Assembly (NCBI GenBank): GCA_023213315.1
Contig: JAKCPI010005211.1
Span: forward strand, 1-64,000
Direction of reading: 5' to 3'
Length of the DNA stretch: 64,000 nt
Source of the DNA: Euborellia annulipes
Lineage: Eukaryota; Arthropoda; Insecta; Dermaptera; Anisolabididae
Shown: positions 51,965 through 62,525 of the stretch, piece after piece
How positions within the stretch are numbered: the first letter of the stretch is position 1
How the letters are laid out: the number at the start of each line of letters is the position of its first letter
The notes under the pieces: generated by a model
The model's database searches: none
Told to the model about the DNA's origin: nothing
Seen by the model: only the letters and a program-made list of their open reading frames with translations
Made by a program: the position numbers and the translations under genes

Positions 51965-52584
51965 ACTAATATAGAGAGAAAGTATTGGATTCATTTCAAA
52001 AATTCGATGTCGAGATTTTGATGGATATATACGTTTTGAGGTCCGCTGAGTCCAAAAAATGGTTTTCGCAACATGGTCTGTCTGTGAACAAAATATCTCA
52101 AAAACGAAAAGAGCTACGAGGTTGAACTTTTATATTTAAGTTAGGCACCCCCCTGGAACGTTACACGAAGCTTTTGAACAAAATCGACCCAAAATACTAG
52201 TAGTCTACTTTACTAATATACTTTTTTCAGATTTTTTTTTCTATTTTCTCAAAATTCGCTGTAACAATTTTGATTAAAATAAAAAAATCAATTATTTTTT
52301 AGATGTTCTTTATAACGTATAATCTCATTTTGTCCCCAAAATTGTTTGAAGTACACTTTACTCTTGTACTTCAAAGAAAAGATAGGAGAAATGGTGGCAA
52401 TTTTAACAAAATATAAATATTTTCCCATGTTTACCTATAAATGTTACATCTTGAATTGTAATATACCGGTGGAAACTAAATATATCTCGACACAAAAATC
52501 TGGTGTGACAAGCACAGAACACAACTTTCAATTACCAAAGGTAAGAGAAAGTTGTGTGCTGTGCGACTAGTCACACCTGATTTT
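51965..52584 (-). mobile_element. Family A repeat, near full length
   Basis: Starts AATATAGAGAGAAAGTATTG (one half of the 3' palindrome; the outer half is lost). The reversed body follows, then an intact 5' palindrome around CACAAAAATCTGGTGTGACA ... CTAGTCACACCTGATTTTTT. Confidence 0.88.
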
Positions 52585-52591
52585 TTTTTGT

Positions 52592-52738
52592 TTTATACAA
52601 AAAAAGTGCATAGAGTAATAATGTTGTGATTTAAATAAAGAGGTAGATCTTTTTTTCTACAAGATGGCGGTCTTATCTAAATTTCGATCATAATGGCGAT
52701 TGATTTCTTTATACATAACATGGCCCATTTATGAAATA
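52592..52738. mobile_element. MITE, right-half copy of the 25.5-kb element
   Basis: AGAGTAATAATGTTGTGATT, CTACAAGATGGCGGTC, CGATCATAATGGCGATTG and TACATAACATGGCCCAT match the right half of 25,541-25,797. Confidence 0.6.
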
Positions 52739-53318
52739 GTGAAAATATTGCAATTATTTAATTACTTCAGTGATAGTAAAAATTTTGAAAAGATGCTCTC
52801 TCTTTTCTGATAGCAGGAAGGAATATTTAATTTCCCTTTATTTTTAGATGGTGTAATAATCTGCATCCCTGTTGCTCGAATCCATCTCAATTCTTTTATG
52901 TAATATATATCATAAGTAGAATTAACACTTTATTTTGATGTGTTCCCGTTCCCTCCCCGGAGAATGCTTAATAGAGAAGTCTTTTTTAAAAAAGTTTAAC
53001 CTCGGATAATCGCCTTTTCAAGTCCTAGTTTAGTATAGGCAACCTGTTATCAAACATTTTATATTATGAAATTTGTTATAATTAATTGTTATGCATAATA
53101 TCATTCGTTAAGGCGAAGTAAACGTGCCAATGTGCATAACCGACTAATATTCATATTATGAAGTGTAATTAAATTTTCTTTTTCTTTTTTTTTTTTACAC
53201 CACAAAATTTGATCATTAGAAAATAATTGAAAGTGAAATTTCTAGAGAAATTAATAATTTTCTTCACGATATATCATTATCGGGGGGGGATAATAATGAG
53301 AGGTAAAATATAGGTATC

Positions 53319-53355
<37 letters not shown>

Positions 53356-54153
53356 CTGATAAAAGATGATAAAGTTGTTAAATTTCTATTTTTTTATTGA
53401 TTGTGTTCATTTATTTACTGATTGGCTGAGGTTTGTTGTTTTTTTTTGAAAATAGAAACTTGAGTAGGTGTTCTTGTAGATTTTTATATTCGATCCAATT
53501 TGACGCAGATAGACAGACAGACAGCTTCTAGCATGCATATGTGTGTGCAACTCGATCTGATTCTGCAGCAGCAGGAAGTCCGATCGAACGCAGTGAAAGT
53601 TGTCGGCGGATGTTGACTCGAATGTTTGCCAAATTCTTGTTTATACTTTTTTTTTTTTTTTTTTTTAGATTAATGATTTTAAATTATTCTATTCAATTTC
53701 ATTTCATTAATAGAAAGAAAATAAATTAGAAATTGTTCAAATATCTCAACATTTCTTTTAGATTTTGATGAATTGGAATCCGGAATTATTATTCCAAACA
53801 AAATAAAGTGAAGGTGAATTTAGTTTAATTTAAATAATTGTTAAAACTTTTTTTTAAATTCAAATAATAGGTAAGAATGAAATAGAAAAAGAAACAGGGC
53901 AGGCTACCGACTGGGCACAGCACAAAAGGGTCTATTTATGAGTGTTTAAAGGGTCAGTCTAAGGCGTGCTCTCTTCTCTTTTCAACTGCTGCGTAGCTCC
54001 GCCCACAGCGGCTAGTCGTACAACCAGAAAGCTGTTTCACAGAGCAACTACCTGCCTCTCTAATTTCCAAACCAACTTGTCAATTTTGTGTTCCCATATT
54101 GAAGAAATTTGATTATAATTAATTTCTTTTTGAGGTTGTGGCTGGTGATGTGA
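52739..54153. other. AT-rich stretch with a TA microsatellite and GC patches
   Basis: A (TA)n run lies at 53,322-53,354 and a GACA run near 53,510. GC-richer patches at 53,560-53,620 and 53,890-54,010 have short frames only. TCTATTTATG followed by GGGTCAGTC near 53,931-53,958 resembles a TATA-initiator pair, but the spacing (about 22) is short. Confidence 0.3.
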
Positions 54154-54207
54154 TAATAATGGAGGAATGGAGATATCAGCCAAATTGGAATGATCCAGGT
54201 TCAATAA

Positions 54208-54268
54208 AACTCCCAGAATAAGACGTTTCGGTCTGAATTTATTTGGCCATCTTCAGTTATTGGGAATT
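54208..54268 (-). ncRNA. Hammerhead ribozyme motif, left arm
   Basis: Minus strand: AATAA, CTGAAGA, TGGCC, loop AAATAAATTCA, GACC, GAAACGTC, TTATT. Same as the right arm except for one stem II change (GACC for GGCC), which leaves a C-A mismatch. Confidence 0.65.
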
Positions 54269-54507
54269 ATACACATAGTGCAAGTGCACATGTGATCAAA
54301 CCGGGATTTGTCAATAATAAAATTTTTTCGCTTCATACAAAATTATATGGCTTCTGTGCCCAAGCTCAGAGATAAAATCTCTATCTCTCTAAAATTTTAT
54401 CTCTGAGCGCTTGGACACAGAAGCCATATAATTTTGTATGAAGCGAAAAAATTTTATTATTGACAAATCCCGGTTTGATCACATGTGCACTTGCACTATG
54501 TGTATAA

Positions 54508-54565
54508 TTCCCAATAACTGAAGATGGCCAAATAAATTCAGGCCGAAACGTCTTATTCTGGGAGT
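54508..54565 (+). ncRNA. Hammerhead ribozyme motif, right arm, complete
   Basis: AATAA, CTGAAGA (54,518-54,524), stem II GGCC/GGCC with loop AAATAAATTCA, GAAACGTC (54,545-54,552), TTATT. AATAA/TTATT forms a five-pair stem I, extendable by CCC/GGG across a two-base bulge. The predicted cut is after 54,552. Stem III is only the A-U and C-G pairs of ACGT, the minimal form found in Penelope-like elements, which favours action as a dimer. Confidence 0.75.
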
Positions 54566-54620
54566 TTTATTGAACCTGGATCATTCCAATTTGGCTGATA
54601 TCTCCATTCCTCCATTATTA

Positions 54621-55919
54621 TAATTAATTTTCCAAAACATTTCAAATTACTACGTTACTCCCTGGTCCATATATTATATTTGTACTTAATTTCAAATAGA
54701 TTCAGTGAAAACTGTGGATTTCTATAGAGCATATACATACATACATACATACGTACATACGTTTTTCCCATTTCATTTATATATAGTGGGGGGGGGGGGT
54801 TGGGGGTGGGTTTTTAAGTTTGGGGAATATATAGATTAAAAAAATCCTAATTTTAATTTATTTTTGCAAGCAAGCGCTATTCAGTAGTACAGTACAAAGA
54901 TTAATAATATAATATTCTCTCTTATTCAAATATTAAATTTTTTTTTAAACCTGCTCAGTTGCATCCTTAGAGTTTGCCATTTCAGCTAATAATATTTTTT
55001 GCTTTCAACAATATTTTCACAAGGAGTTATAAAGATTTGTGAACATTTTCCCGGTGTCATGTTGCAGTTTGTCAAGACTGGTATTACCAAGTTCCTTATA
55101 TTTTATATCGTTTAATATGTATGTGTGTAATCACATCAGGCAATGAATGCTGGATAAATTAAAGATGATTACTTTATTATACATTTTCCTGTATACAAAT
55201 GCTATAAATTTTAATTTTTAATATAGCTCTATTAACAGCAATTTAAGAATTTTTTTTAAACGTATTTTAAATTTTTCGGCACTTGAGTTTGTATGCGTGC
55301 TTGTAACGTTTTCATGACTCGAGTTAGTTGGAAATTTATGATGGGGGTCCACATCTTTCCCCTTCATAAATATGAAATTTATTGAGGCTAAAAGGTATCC
55401 TAGTCTTACTTGTATGTTTATTAATTAAAGTTTCAGGTCTCATGAGAAGGAATCTAATTTATTATCTCCAGTTTTGTCAAAAATTATCGAATTGCCCTAA
55501 ACCACTAATAGAGAGAAATTATCATTTTAGAATTGCACATAAATTTAAAATTTGGAGAAATCTAATCAAATTAATAAGAAATAACTGCTAAATGAGTATC
55601 ATTTATCATTTCCTAGGAAAAATATGAATTGTTAATTTTCCTTTGATAAGTTTTTAACGGGGTCTCACTATCATAATATCCTTTCTAAAAGAAAACGCCT
55701 GAAATAAATAATACACTTCATTTAACGTGTCAAATTACAAGAGATCTTTTTACCCACGCTAAAAAGAGAATGAACGACTAGAAGATAAAACAACTAAAGA
55801 CATAAATGGTAATCAATTTTTATAAATTTTCTCATTTTCATTCTCTGGAACAATATTTTAATTTCACCACTATAATCATATAGTTGTAATATTTTAATTA
55901 TTCAAAAAATATGTAATAA
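54621..55919. other. AT-rich stretch with an ACAT repeat and a G run
   Basis: ATACATACATACATACATAC lies near 54,732 and a G-run at 54,787-54,799. Nothing else recognised. Confidence 0.4.
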
Positions 55920-56012
55920 AACAAAATTTATTTCAATAGGATCGGCTACCAATGAAATGAAGATGGGTTCTAAATGGTCTTCGTTGCCGAAAAAAGACCT
56001 TAACTGAAATTT
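55920..56012 (+). mobile_element. S2 SINE, 3' half
   Basis: ATTTATTTCAATAGGATCGG, CTACCAATGAAATG, TTCTAAATGGTCTTCGTTGC, CGAAAAAAGACCTTAACTG. The tRNA-like head is absent. Confidence 0.65.
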
Positions 56013-56084
56013 AAAAAAAATATATTTATTTACTTAAGCAGGCGATTAGCCGAGGGGATAAAGCTATTAAGCTTATAATCCTGA

Positions 56085-56330
56085 GTTGAAGATAAAGTAC
56101 TAGTCCTCGAGGGATGCAATTTTACTTATATAGAAGAAATAGTAAAATATTTAAAATTTGAAAGAAATCTTTAATGGAAATTTCGAGAAAATTGGAAAAA
56201 AAACTAAAAAAGTACATCAGTAAAGTACTAGTACCCGAATTTTCCCAAAAACGAGACCTAGCACATTGAGACCGCAAATAGTACTTATATATTTAAAATT
56301 TGAAAAAAATCGTTAGAGCCGTTTTCGATG
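56085..56330 (+). mobile_element. Family A-like fragment, diverged
   Basis: AATTTCGAGAAAATTGG and AAAGTACATCAGTAAAGTAC, then TAGTACCCGAATTTTCCC. It shares the core block but not the 3' half, so it may be a related subfamily. Confidence 0.5.
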
Positions 56331-56367
56331 ACTGATATGCTTACATTTAAACAAACAAATAAACCTA

Positions 56368-56546
56368 CAATGAGCGCCATGCGTTTTCTACTTGAGATTA
56401 TTTCATTGTTTTTATAAAAGAAAATGAAAATCTTTTTTGGAAATTTTCTAGGTTTGAACTATGAAAGTTTCCTTTAAAAAATGTATAATAATATATATAT
56501 AATCACAAGTAGAAAACGCAGTGGGACTTAATTATGTCCCTCACTG
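56368..56546. mobile_element. TA-flanked MITE, second copy
   Basis: Left CCATGCGTTTTCTACTTG and right CAAGTAGAAAACGCAG are inverted. The right end GTCCCTCACTG is followed by TA, and the left end is preceded by TA. Same family as 1,805-2,011, with a shorter left terminus. Confidence 0.65.
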
Positions 56547-56548
56547 TA

Positions 56549-57342
56549 CATTGCTCGTTTAATAGTATAAGATATTTATATAATAAGTCATGAATTAAAA
56601 AATTTGAGCCTTTGATGCTCTCATTAGTAATAAAAATGTTTTTGAAGATTGTTAATCGAGAATTTATGTATTAAAGTGTGGATGAGAGATTTAGGACAAT
56701 TGATTAAATCTACATCCTCTATGAATATTAAATTAATTATATATCATAAAAATAAACAAAGGAAGTATAGTACCTAAATATTACTATATAAATATTTATT
56801 TTTTTATACGAAAAGCTTTTATCCCATTAATTGAATCCATTTGAAATTTATTTGAGAGAGATAAGGTAAGATGGGAAATTCTTTTTTTTTTTTAAAGGCC
56901 CCTAACAATTTTAATGAAAATAATGATTTTACACAAGTAAAGGTCATAAATATCCTCGTGGAAGGATACCAGCATGACGATGCGCCGGGTCTCCTAGGCC
57001 AAGGCCAGCCCTGTTAAACGCGACCTTCAAATCAAACGCACACACAATACCACAACCAGAATTTCTTTTGTTGTGGTTTCGTGCGTTTTACAAGTTACAA
57101 TTAAAAACATTTTAATTTAATTACCTACTTGTTTTTTTTTTTTTTTTTTTTTGTTTTTTTTAGTATTACAGTAAACGTCATTATCATTAGAAAAAAAACC
57201 TTGCGATCAACTTTATAAGATCTTATAATTATTTTTTTTACTAGTAAATTTTGTGGGGAATTTTAATAAAATAATTAAAACAATCAGAACGCTAGGTTGA
57301 ATGAATTTTTCAAACCAAAAAATTGAACATTTTGACGTTCTA
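56549..57342. other. AT-rich stretch with a small inverted repeat
   Basis: At 56,955-57,030 the GC-rich phrase CAGCATGACGATGCGCCGGG, then TCTCCTAGGCCAAGG, may be the 3' end of a retroelement. AAACGCACACACAATACCAC and GTGGTTTCGTGCGTTT (57,036-57,092) are inverted. T-run near 57,131. Confidence 0.4.
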
Positions 57343-57829
57343 AGAGCCGGTTGCTTCATTTCTAATTTACTTCTTATCCCTCGGATAAACTAGTTGACTA
57401 TGCCTAAGTTTTTTCACATCTAGCTAAGCTAATCCTATGATTAAATAAGTGCCTAGATCGTAGTTAACTTGCTAATCCCCAAAGTTCGGTATAAGGGCTG
57501 AAATTAGGAACACAAGCCTTGTTTATGTATTTTTTTTTAATTTTGTTTAAAAAACAATTAGTTATGATTAATTATTTTAATATTTATTTTAATTTTTAAT
57601 AATTTTTTATAAATTAAATTTAATAATAAATTATAAATAATAAATTAAATTATTAAGTTGTAAGTTGCTAACTTCACCAAACTTTTGTTATGCCCCAAAT
57701 AGCTAATTAAATGTGAAAAAACTCATTTTTTTAAACTCGAATGTTAAGCGTGTTCTTGTCTACTATATTAATGATTTTCTATTGGTCGGATTAGTTTGCT
57801 AATTAACTAGAAATGAAGCAACCGGCCCT
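57343..57829. mobile_element. PIF/Harbinger-like MITE, complete
   Basis: Ends GAGCCGGTTGCTTCATTTCT and AGAAATGAAGCAACCGGCCC are inverted over about 30 bp, with TAA on both sides, the 3-bp target duplication typical of PIF/Harbinger elements. About 487 bp, A/T-rich core, no transposase. Partial relatives at 40,950 and 43,806. Confidence 0.8.
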
Positions 57830-57951
57830 AAAATGTCTTAAGGTTCAGCAGCGTTCCTGCTTCAATTTCTTTTTGTTTAATTTTATTTTCTGTGTGTTAT
57901 AGTATTAACAAGATTTGTGCTGGACACCAAAATCTAATCGCGGGATTAATA

Positions 57952-58014
57952 ATGGCGAGGACAGAAGAAGAAGACCAAAATCTAAGCCACCAAAAACTCA
58001 ACACAATAATATAA
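57952..58014 (+). CDS. Very short open frame, uncertain
   Basis: ATAATGGCG starts a 20-codon frame MARTEEEDQNLSHQKLNTII to TAA, in a balanced-composition patch. Too short to call a gene; it could be a 5' exon or retroelement remnant. Confidence 0.15.
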   Translation: MARTEEEDQNLSHQKLNTII

Positions 58015-58316
58015 AGATATTCATCGTTTAATAAACATATTCACTCAAAGACGATATTTGCTATCCGAAGAACTAGTTAATTAATAACCAAAACAATTCT
58101 ACAAATAAAATTAAGTTCTAATAAATAATCATAATTTGAATCCGGAGTTGTAGTCTAATAAACAAATATGAAAAATTTATTCGAAGAATAAAGTGGTTGT
58201 CCGATTAAAAATAAAATTGTCAATTAAATTAAATGGACAGTACAAGAAAGGAGCAGATAATTATTATGCATTTTGTTAAATTTATTAAGATTGAAATATT
58301 AAGTTGCGTGACATAC
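58015..58316. other. AT-rich spacer
   Basis: No feature seen; it would be intron if the next exon is real. Confidence 0.35.
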
Positions 58317-58425
58317 CCTCCATTTTAGGTGACTGATTCCATCGTTTATCCAAGATGTCTGGTAGCGATTGTTAGAGGCGTCGATTGTTAGAGAAAGGGA
58401 GAGTCTCGACGAATGCCGTTGATAT
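58317..58425 (-). CDS. Candidate internal coding exon, 109 bp
   Basis: On the minus strand an acceptor TTTTTTATTCACAG and a donor AGGGTATGT bracket a stretch with one frame open throughout (phase 1 in, phase 0 out). It reads YQRHSSRLSLSLTID, then ASNNRYQTSWINDGISHLKW. The block is much less AT-rich than its flanks and belongs to no repeat family seen here. I do not recognise the protein. Both splice sites and the frame agree, so this is the best spliced-exon candidate in the window. Neighbouring exons were not found. Confidence 0.45.
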
Positions 58426-58484
58426 CTGTGAATAAAAAATATTCAAAATTATTATAAATTTCATATAATGTTGGCTCCTTCTTA

Positions 58485-59084
58485 AAAAAATCTGATGTGC
58501 TGTGCTTTTCCCACCAGATTTTTTTGGGTCGACATATATTTAGTTTTCGCTGTTGGGAATATTAAAATTTAAGATGTAATAAAATTTATAAACATACAAA
58601 ATATTTATAGGCAACCATTTCTCCTATCTTTCCAATGAGTATAAGAATAACAACAACAATTTTGAGAGCAAAATGAGAATATACATTTTAAAGAGCATCT
58701 AAAAAATAATTGATTGATGAATTTTAAACAACATTGTTGGAGTGAATTTTTTAGAAAATCGAAAAAAAAAACTGAAAAATTACATTAGTAAAGTACTAGT
58801 ACTTTTTGACTGATTTTGATCAAAAGCTTCATGTAACGTCTCAGGGGGTGCCTAACTTAAATATAAAATTTCATCCTCCTAGCTCAATTCCTTCATGCTT
58901 TAAATTGAACACACACAAACAGACAGACACACAGACAGACGATCATGTTGCGAAAACCACTTTTTAGGACTCAGGGGACCTCAACACGTCTATATCCATC
59001 AAAATCTCGACATCGAATTTTTGACATGAATCCAATACTTTCTCTCCCTATATATTAAGATATATAGAGGTAAGAGAAAGTAAA
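58485..59084 (+). mobile_element. Family A repeat with shortened 5' palindrome
   Basis: The 5' palindrome is reduced to AAATCTGATGTGCTGTGC and CCCACCAGATTTTTTTGG, with the inner stem deleted. All later blocks are in order, with an ACAAACAGACAGACACAC run, and the 3' palindrome ends GGTAAGAGAAAGTAAAAG. Confidence 0.88.
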
Positions 59085-59956
59085 AGAGGTAGAAAATTTC
59101 TCTTACTTCGCAGCAGAGAGGTAAGTTTCAATATACACCATCATTGAAAACTTTAAAAATATAATTATTTTTTATTCTATTTTTGGTAATAAAAAGAATT
59201 TTCCCTATATGTTTGATGCATCTCATGATTTCTATCCCAAAGTTACCTTGAAGAAACTTTTCCATTTATATACACCACACGTGTATAATCTATGAAGAAT
59301 GAATTATACATTAAATTGAATATAATCTATTGACTGGATGACAGGATTTTGTCTGCTTTTTATTCTGAAGGGGGAAAAAAATCAAAATTCAAAATAAAAA
59401 GAAAACATTTTTATCATATGACGCTATAGAAGTAAGAAAACAATTTTTGTTTAACCAATATAAAAGGTTCAAATTTTTTGAAGAGGTTAGTATACTTCGT
59501 AGTTTTTTTTTTCTGGATTAATTTGTTTGGCCTTAAGACTGTTTCTGATTGGTAACTATATAATATTTTTAAATTTCCTTGAAAATCAATAAGCTCAGCA
59601 ACAAGATCATATTTTTTAACCCTTCATGTAGAGTGATGATAATAAAAATCAATCTTAATTCATCATTGAGCGAGCGTCAACAACAAGCATGAAATGTGTT
59701 CATGACCCCTTCTTGTTCAAGTTGTCATTGCTAAATTCCTAGTGAAATAGAGAGACTAAAAACTTCTATTCTGTATTATACATTGTATGGGAAATGAATG
59801 AATGTCATCAAAATTAAATAAATAAAAAAAAAAAAAAAAAAAATACAAAAGGATTAGCACGCAGATGAATCAATGTCATCTATTCATAAAATTTGTATTG
59901 CCTTTGTATAAATTAATTTCTTTCAAGGTTATAATAAAATATAATTAGATAATTTT
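59085..59956. other. AT-rich stretch without a firm feature
   Basis: A-run near 59,824. Nothing recognised. Confidence 0.4.
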
Positions 59957-60047
59957 AGATAAAAATCTGGTATGACTGGCACATAACTTTCTCTTATCTT
60001 TGGTAATTGTTCTGTACTTGTCACACCAAGTTTTTTGAGTCTTTTTG
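59957..60047 (+). mobile_element. Family A repeat, 5' palindrome only
   Basis: AAATCTGGTATGACTGGCAC ... ACTTGTCACACCAAGTTTTT, then unrelated sequence. Confidence 0.7.
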
Positions 60048-60669
60048 AGTTTAAATATGTAAAAGAATAAATCATTTATTTTTAATAATAATAAAAAAGT
60101 CATTAAAATTAATTTAAAATATTTTTTATTTCAGATTTATTAAAAAAAGGTCCTCTATGTTGACGTATGACGTATACAGTATGTGTGTGTGTAATTTGCC
60201 TGAGCGCCTCTATTGTTGGGTGAGTGAAAGCAATAAACGAGTGACGCGACAATCAAAAGTTGTTATAAAAATTCCCATTATAGAAAACTAAGGAGCGGGG
60301 GGGGGGGGAAAAACTGGAAAACATTATTTATCCAATATGTGATTCATAAAAGAACCCAATAAATATACCGTAAATAAATTAATAATATAATATATATTTT
60401 ATAAAAAATACTAGCAAATGAATCTAAATAAAATTTAATTCAGAAATAAGTTAAATAGGAAGATTAATGAATTTAAAAAGTATTATTTTATTAACACTAT
60501 TATGCTATTTAACCTAATATTATATGAAATGATTCTATCGCCTTATTTAAGGATTATTATTATTTAAGTATTAATATTTCCTTCTATAAGGCTCATTATG
60601 ATTATTATTCTTTTAATATAAAAAATTTTCCATTAGGTTATTCATTAATTTATAGAAAAATCCTTTTTT
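60048..60669. other. AT-rich stretch with a G run
   Basis: G-run at about 60,298-60,308. No coding signal. Confidence 0.4.
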
Positions 60670-60950
60670 AGAATCAAATTCTTATGTAATTGTTCATTTG
60701 AATTTGATAAATAAATGTTAAATAATTACCTAATATGCCATTTGGATATTTTGGAAGGATGAGGAGCAGCTCAATTAAGGAGTGAGAGAGAGAGGTTGCG
60801 TCTTCGAAGATTCCACCCAAGCGATGCCGACTCGTCTGCCAGGAGTAGGGAGAAAGCACAGGGCAGCGGAGAAGAGGGAGAAGAAAGGAGGGGAGGGGCG
60901 GCGCTCGTCCCTGGCCAAGGGCGGAGGGGAAGTGAAGAGAATTCTTATTA
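60670..60950. repeat. GC-rich block, copy 2 of the pair
   Basis: Shares CTAATATGCCATTTGGATAT, GGAGCAGC, CCCAAGCGATGCCGACTCG, GGAGGGGCGG and the AATGAAATTAAA border with the block at the start of the window, in the same order and orientation. A 96-codon minus-strand frame crosses it but is not kept in copy 1. Confidence 0.6.
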
Positions 60951-61154
60951 ATGAAATTAAACAAACGAATAAAGTAAATAAATTTCTTTTTATGAAAAAA
61001 AAATTAGGTTAATTCAGGTAATCCCGAAATTACACGGCACTTATAAGAATGGTTTCGCTGAGAAATAAGTAATTCCCAATATAAAAAAAATATATATTTA
61101 AATTAAAAATTTAATTCGTAGGCTCTCGATTCGTTATTTTGTCATTTCAGCTGT

Positions 61155-61592
61155 TGTTACTTTCTTTTACCTATATATGCATATATAGAGAGAAAGTTTT
61201 TATTCAATGTGAAAAATCCGATGTTCGAGATTTTTAAGGAAATACATGTTTTGAGGTTCTCTGAATCCAAAAAAGTGGGTCCCGCCGGGTCTGCCTGTAT
61301 GTGAATAAAATATCTCAAGAACGAAAAGAGCTAAGAGGTTGAAATTTTATAATTAAGTTAGGTACCACCCTGGCACGGGACATGAAGATTTTGCACAAAA
61401 TCGGCCAAAGCGTACTAGTACTTTACTTATGCACTTTTTCAATTTTCTTAAATTTGGCTGTATCGATTTTGATTAAAATTCAAAAACCAATTATTTTTTA
61501 GTCACTCTTTAAAATGTATATTCTCATTTTGCTCTCAAGATTGTTTGAAACACACTTTACTCTTATACTTCATTGAAAAGATAGGAGAAATA
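61155..61592 (-). mobile_element. Family A repeat, split by a TA-flanked element (3' part)
   Basis: 3' palindrome TTACTTTCTTTTACC ... GAGAGAAAGT, then the reversed body to AAAAGATAGGAGAAA, where the insertion begins. Confidence 0.85.
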
Positions 61593-61734
61593 CACTGTAA
61601 AAAAAATTTTAATTTTAGTATGTTTTAGTATAGTAAATTTACAAATTTTCCTTGTAAATGATAAATACCATACATTTGTATACTAAATTTACAAATCTAT
61701 GCATTCAAAAAATTTTTACAACCAAAAAACATTT

Positions 61735-61912
61735 TAAAATTACAATTCTCTTGGAAAATTAGAGTAAATATTGTAATTTTACCATATGATTTCTAATTTT
61801 ACAATACAACGGCATTGTAATTTTAGAACACGGTTTGTAATTTTAGAAAAGGGTTTGTAATTTTACAAAAAGGTTTCTAATTTTACAATACAAGGGTATT
61901 GTAATTTTCCTT
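61735..61912 (+). repeat. Degenerate short repeats (TGTAATTTTA type)
   Basis: GGTTTGTAATTTTAGAA, GGTTTGTAATTTTACAA, GGTTTCTAATTTTACAATAC and relatives follow each other at 20-45 base spacing. Confidence 0.6.
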
Positions 61913-62143
61913 TTAAGTCTCTCTGAGACGGTCAACATGGCCGACTTTGTTTCGACTGCTTTTTAGCTTTCTTAATAAAGACATTTTTGGCACTATAAGG
62001 ATTTATTTAAGTTATAATAATACAAAAAATAATAATATTATGATAACTTTAAGTTTATTTTTTATTTTATTATTTAGTAAAAATAGTTTACAATGAAGTC
62101 ATACTTGAATGCCAAATAGCAGAGATAGATCATTAGTTAACAG

Positions 62144-62318
62144 GTGATTCGATGGTCAAATGGACTAGGCAGCAGACTTCTACCAAAAAGGTCAGTGTTC
62201 AAATCCTGGAGGAATTTTTCATTAAATAAAAATATTTACTTCACTCCATTCAGGTAGAGACGTCCCCTAAAGGTCAATAACCTATGATGGGTCCAGTCGT
62301 AAATTTTTTTTCTTTTTT
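62144..62318 (+). mobile_element. tRNA-like SINE nested in the DNA element
   Basis: ATTCGATGGTCAAATGGACT (A-box-like), GTGTTCAAATCCTGG (B-box), body CACTCCATTCAGGTAGAG, ACGTCCCCTAAAGGTC, and a T/A-rich end. It is not clearly one of S1-S3. Confidence 0.5.
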
Positions 62319-62319
62319 C

Positions 62320-62525
62320 TAAATATTAGTAAAATTACAAACATTTGGATTGTAAAATTGCTAAATATTTGTAAAATTACCAGACATTTGGACATGGATT
62401 GTAAAATTGCTAAATATTAGTAAAATTACCAAATTTGGACTCGAAAATTGCTAAATATTGGTAAAATTACCAGACATTTGGACTCGAAAATTGCTAAATA
62501 TTAGTAAAATTACCACACATTTGTA
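62320..62525 (+). repeat. Tandem array, unit about 45 bp, five copies
   Basis: Units read TAAATATTAGTAAAATTACC, then AGACATTTGGACTCGAAAAT, with small differences. It lies inside the TA-flanked element. Confidence 0.8.

Larger units (their letters stand above)
54154..54620. mobile_element. Penelope-type terminal hairpin, 225-bp arms
   Basis: Left arm 54,154-54,378, spacer of about 15 bases, right arm 54,394-54,620. The arms are inverted copies with only a handful of differences over more than 220 bases (for example AAGCTC/GCGCTTGG near the centre). Each arm contains a hammerhead motif. Penelope-like elements are known to have terminal repeats in tandem or inverted layout with hammerheads in them. 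No polymerase remains. The high arm identity points to a recent insertion or to gene conversion between arms. Confidence 0.8.

Noticed and set aside
51716..52021. 101-codon open frame as a gene
   Set aside because: It begins without ATG, and its last 20 codons lie in a family A repeat. The overlapping 51,645-51,741 frame after a good acceptor is more likely.
53931..53960. TATA-initiator promoter
   Set aside because: Both motifs are present but about 22 bases apart, too close for the usual 28-32, and no first exon follows.
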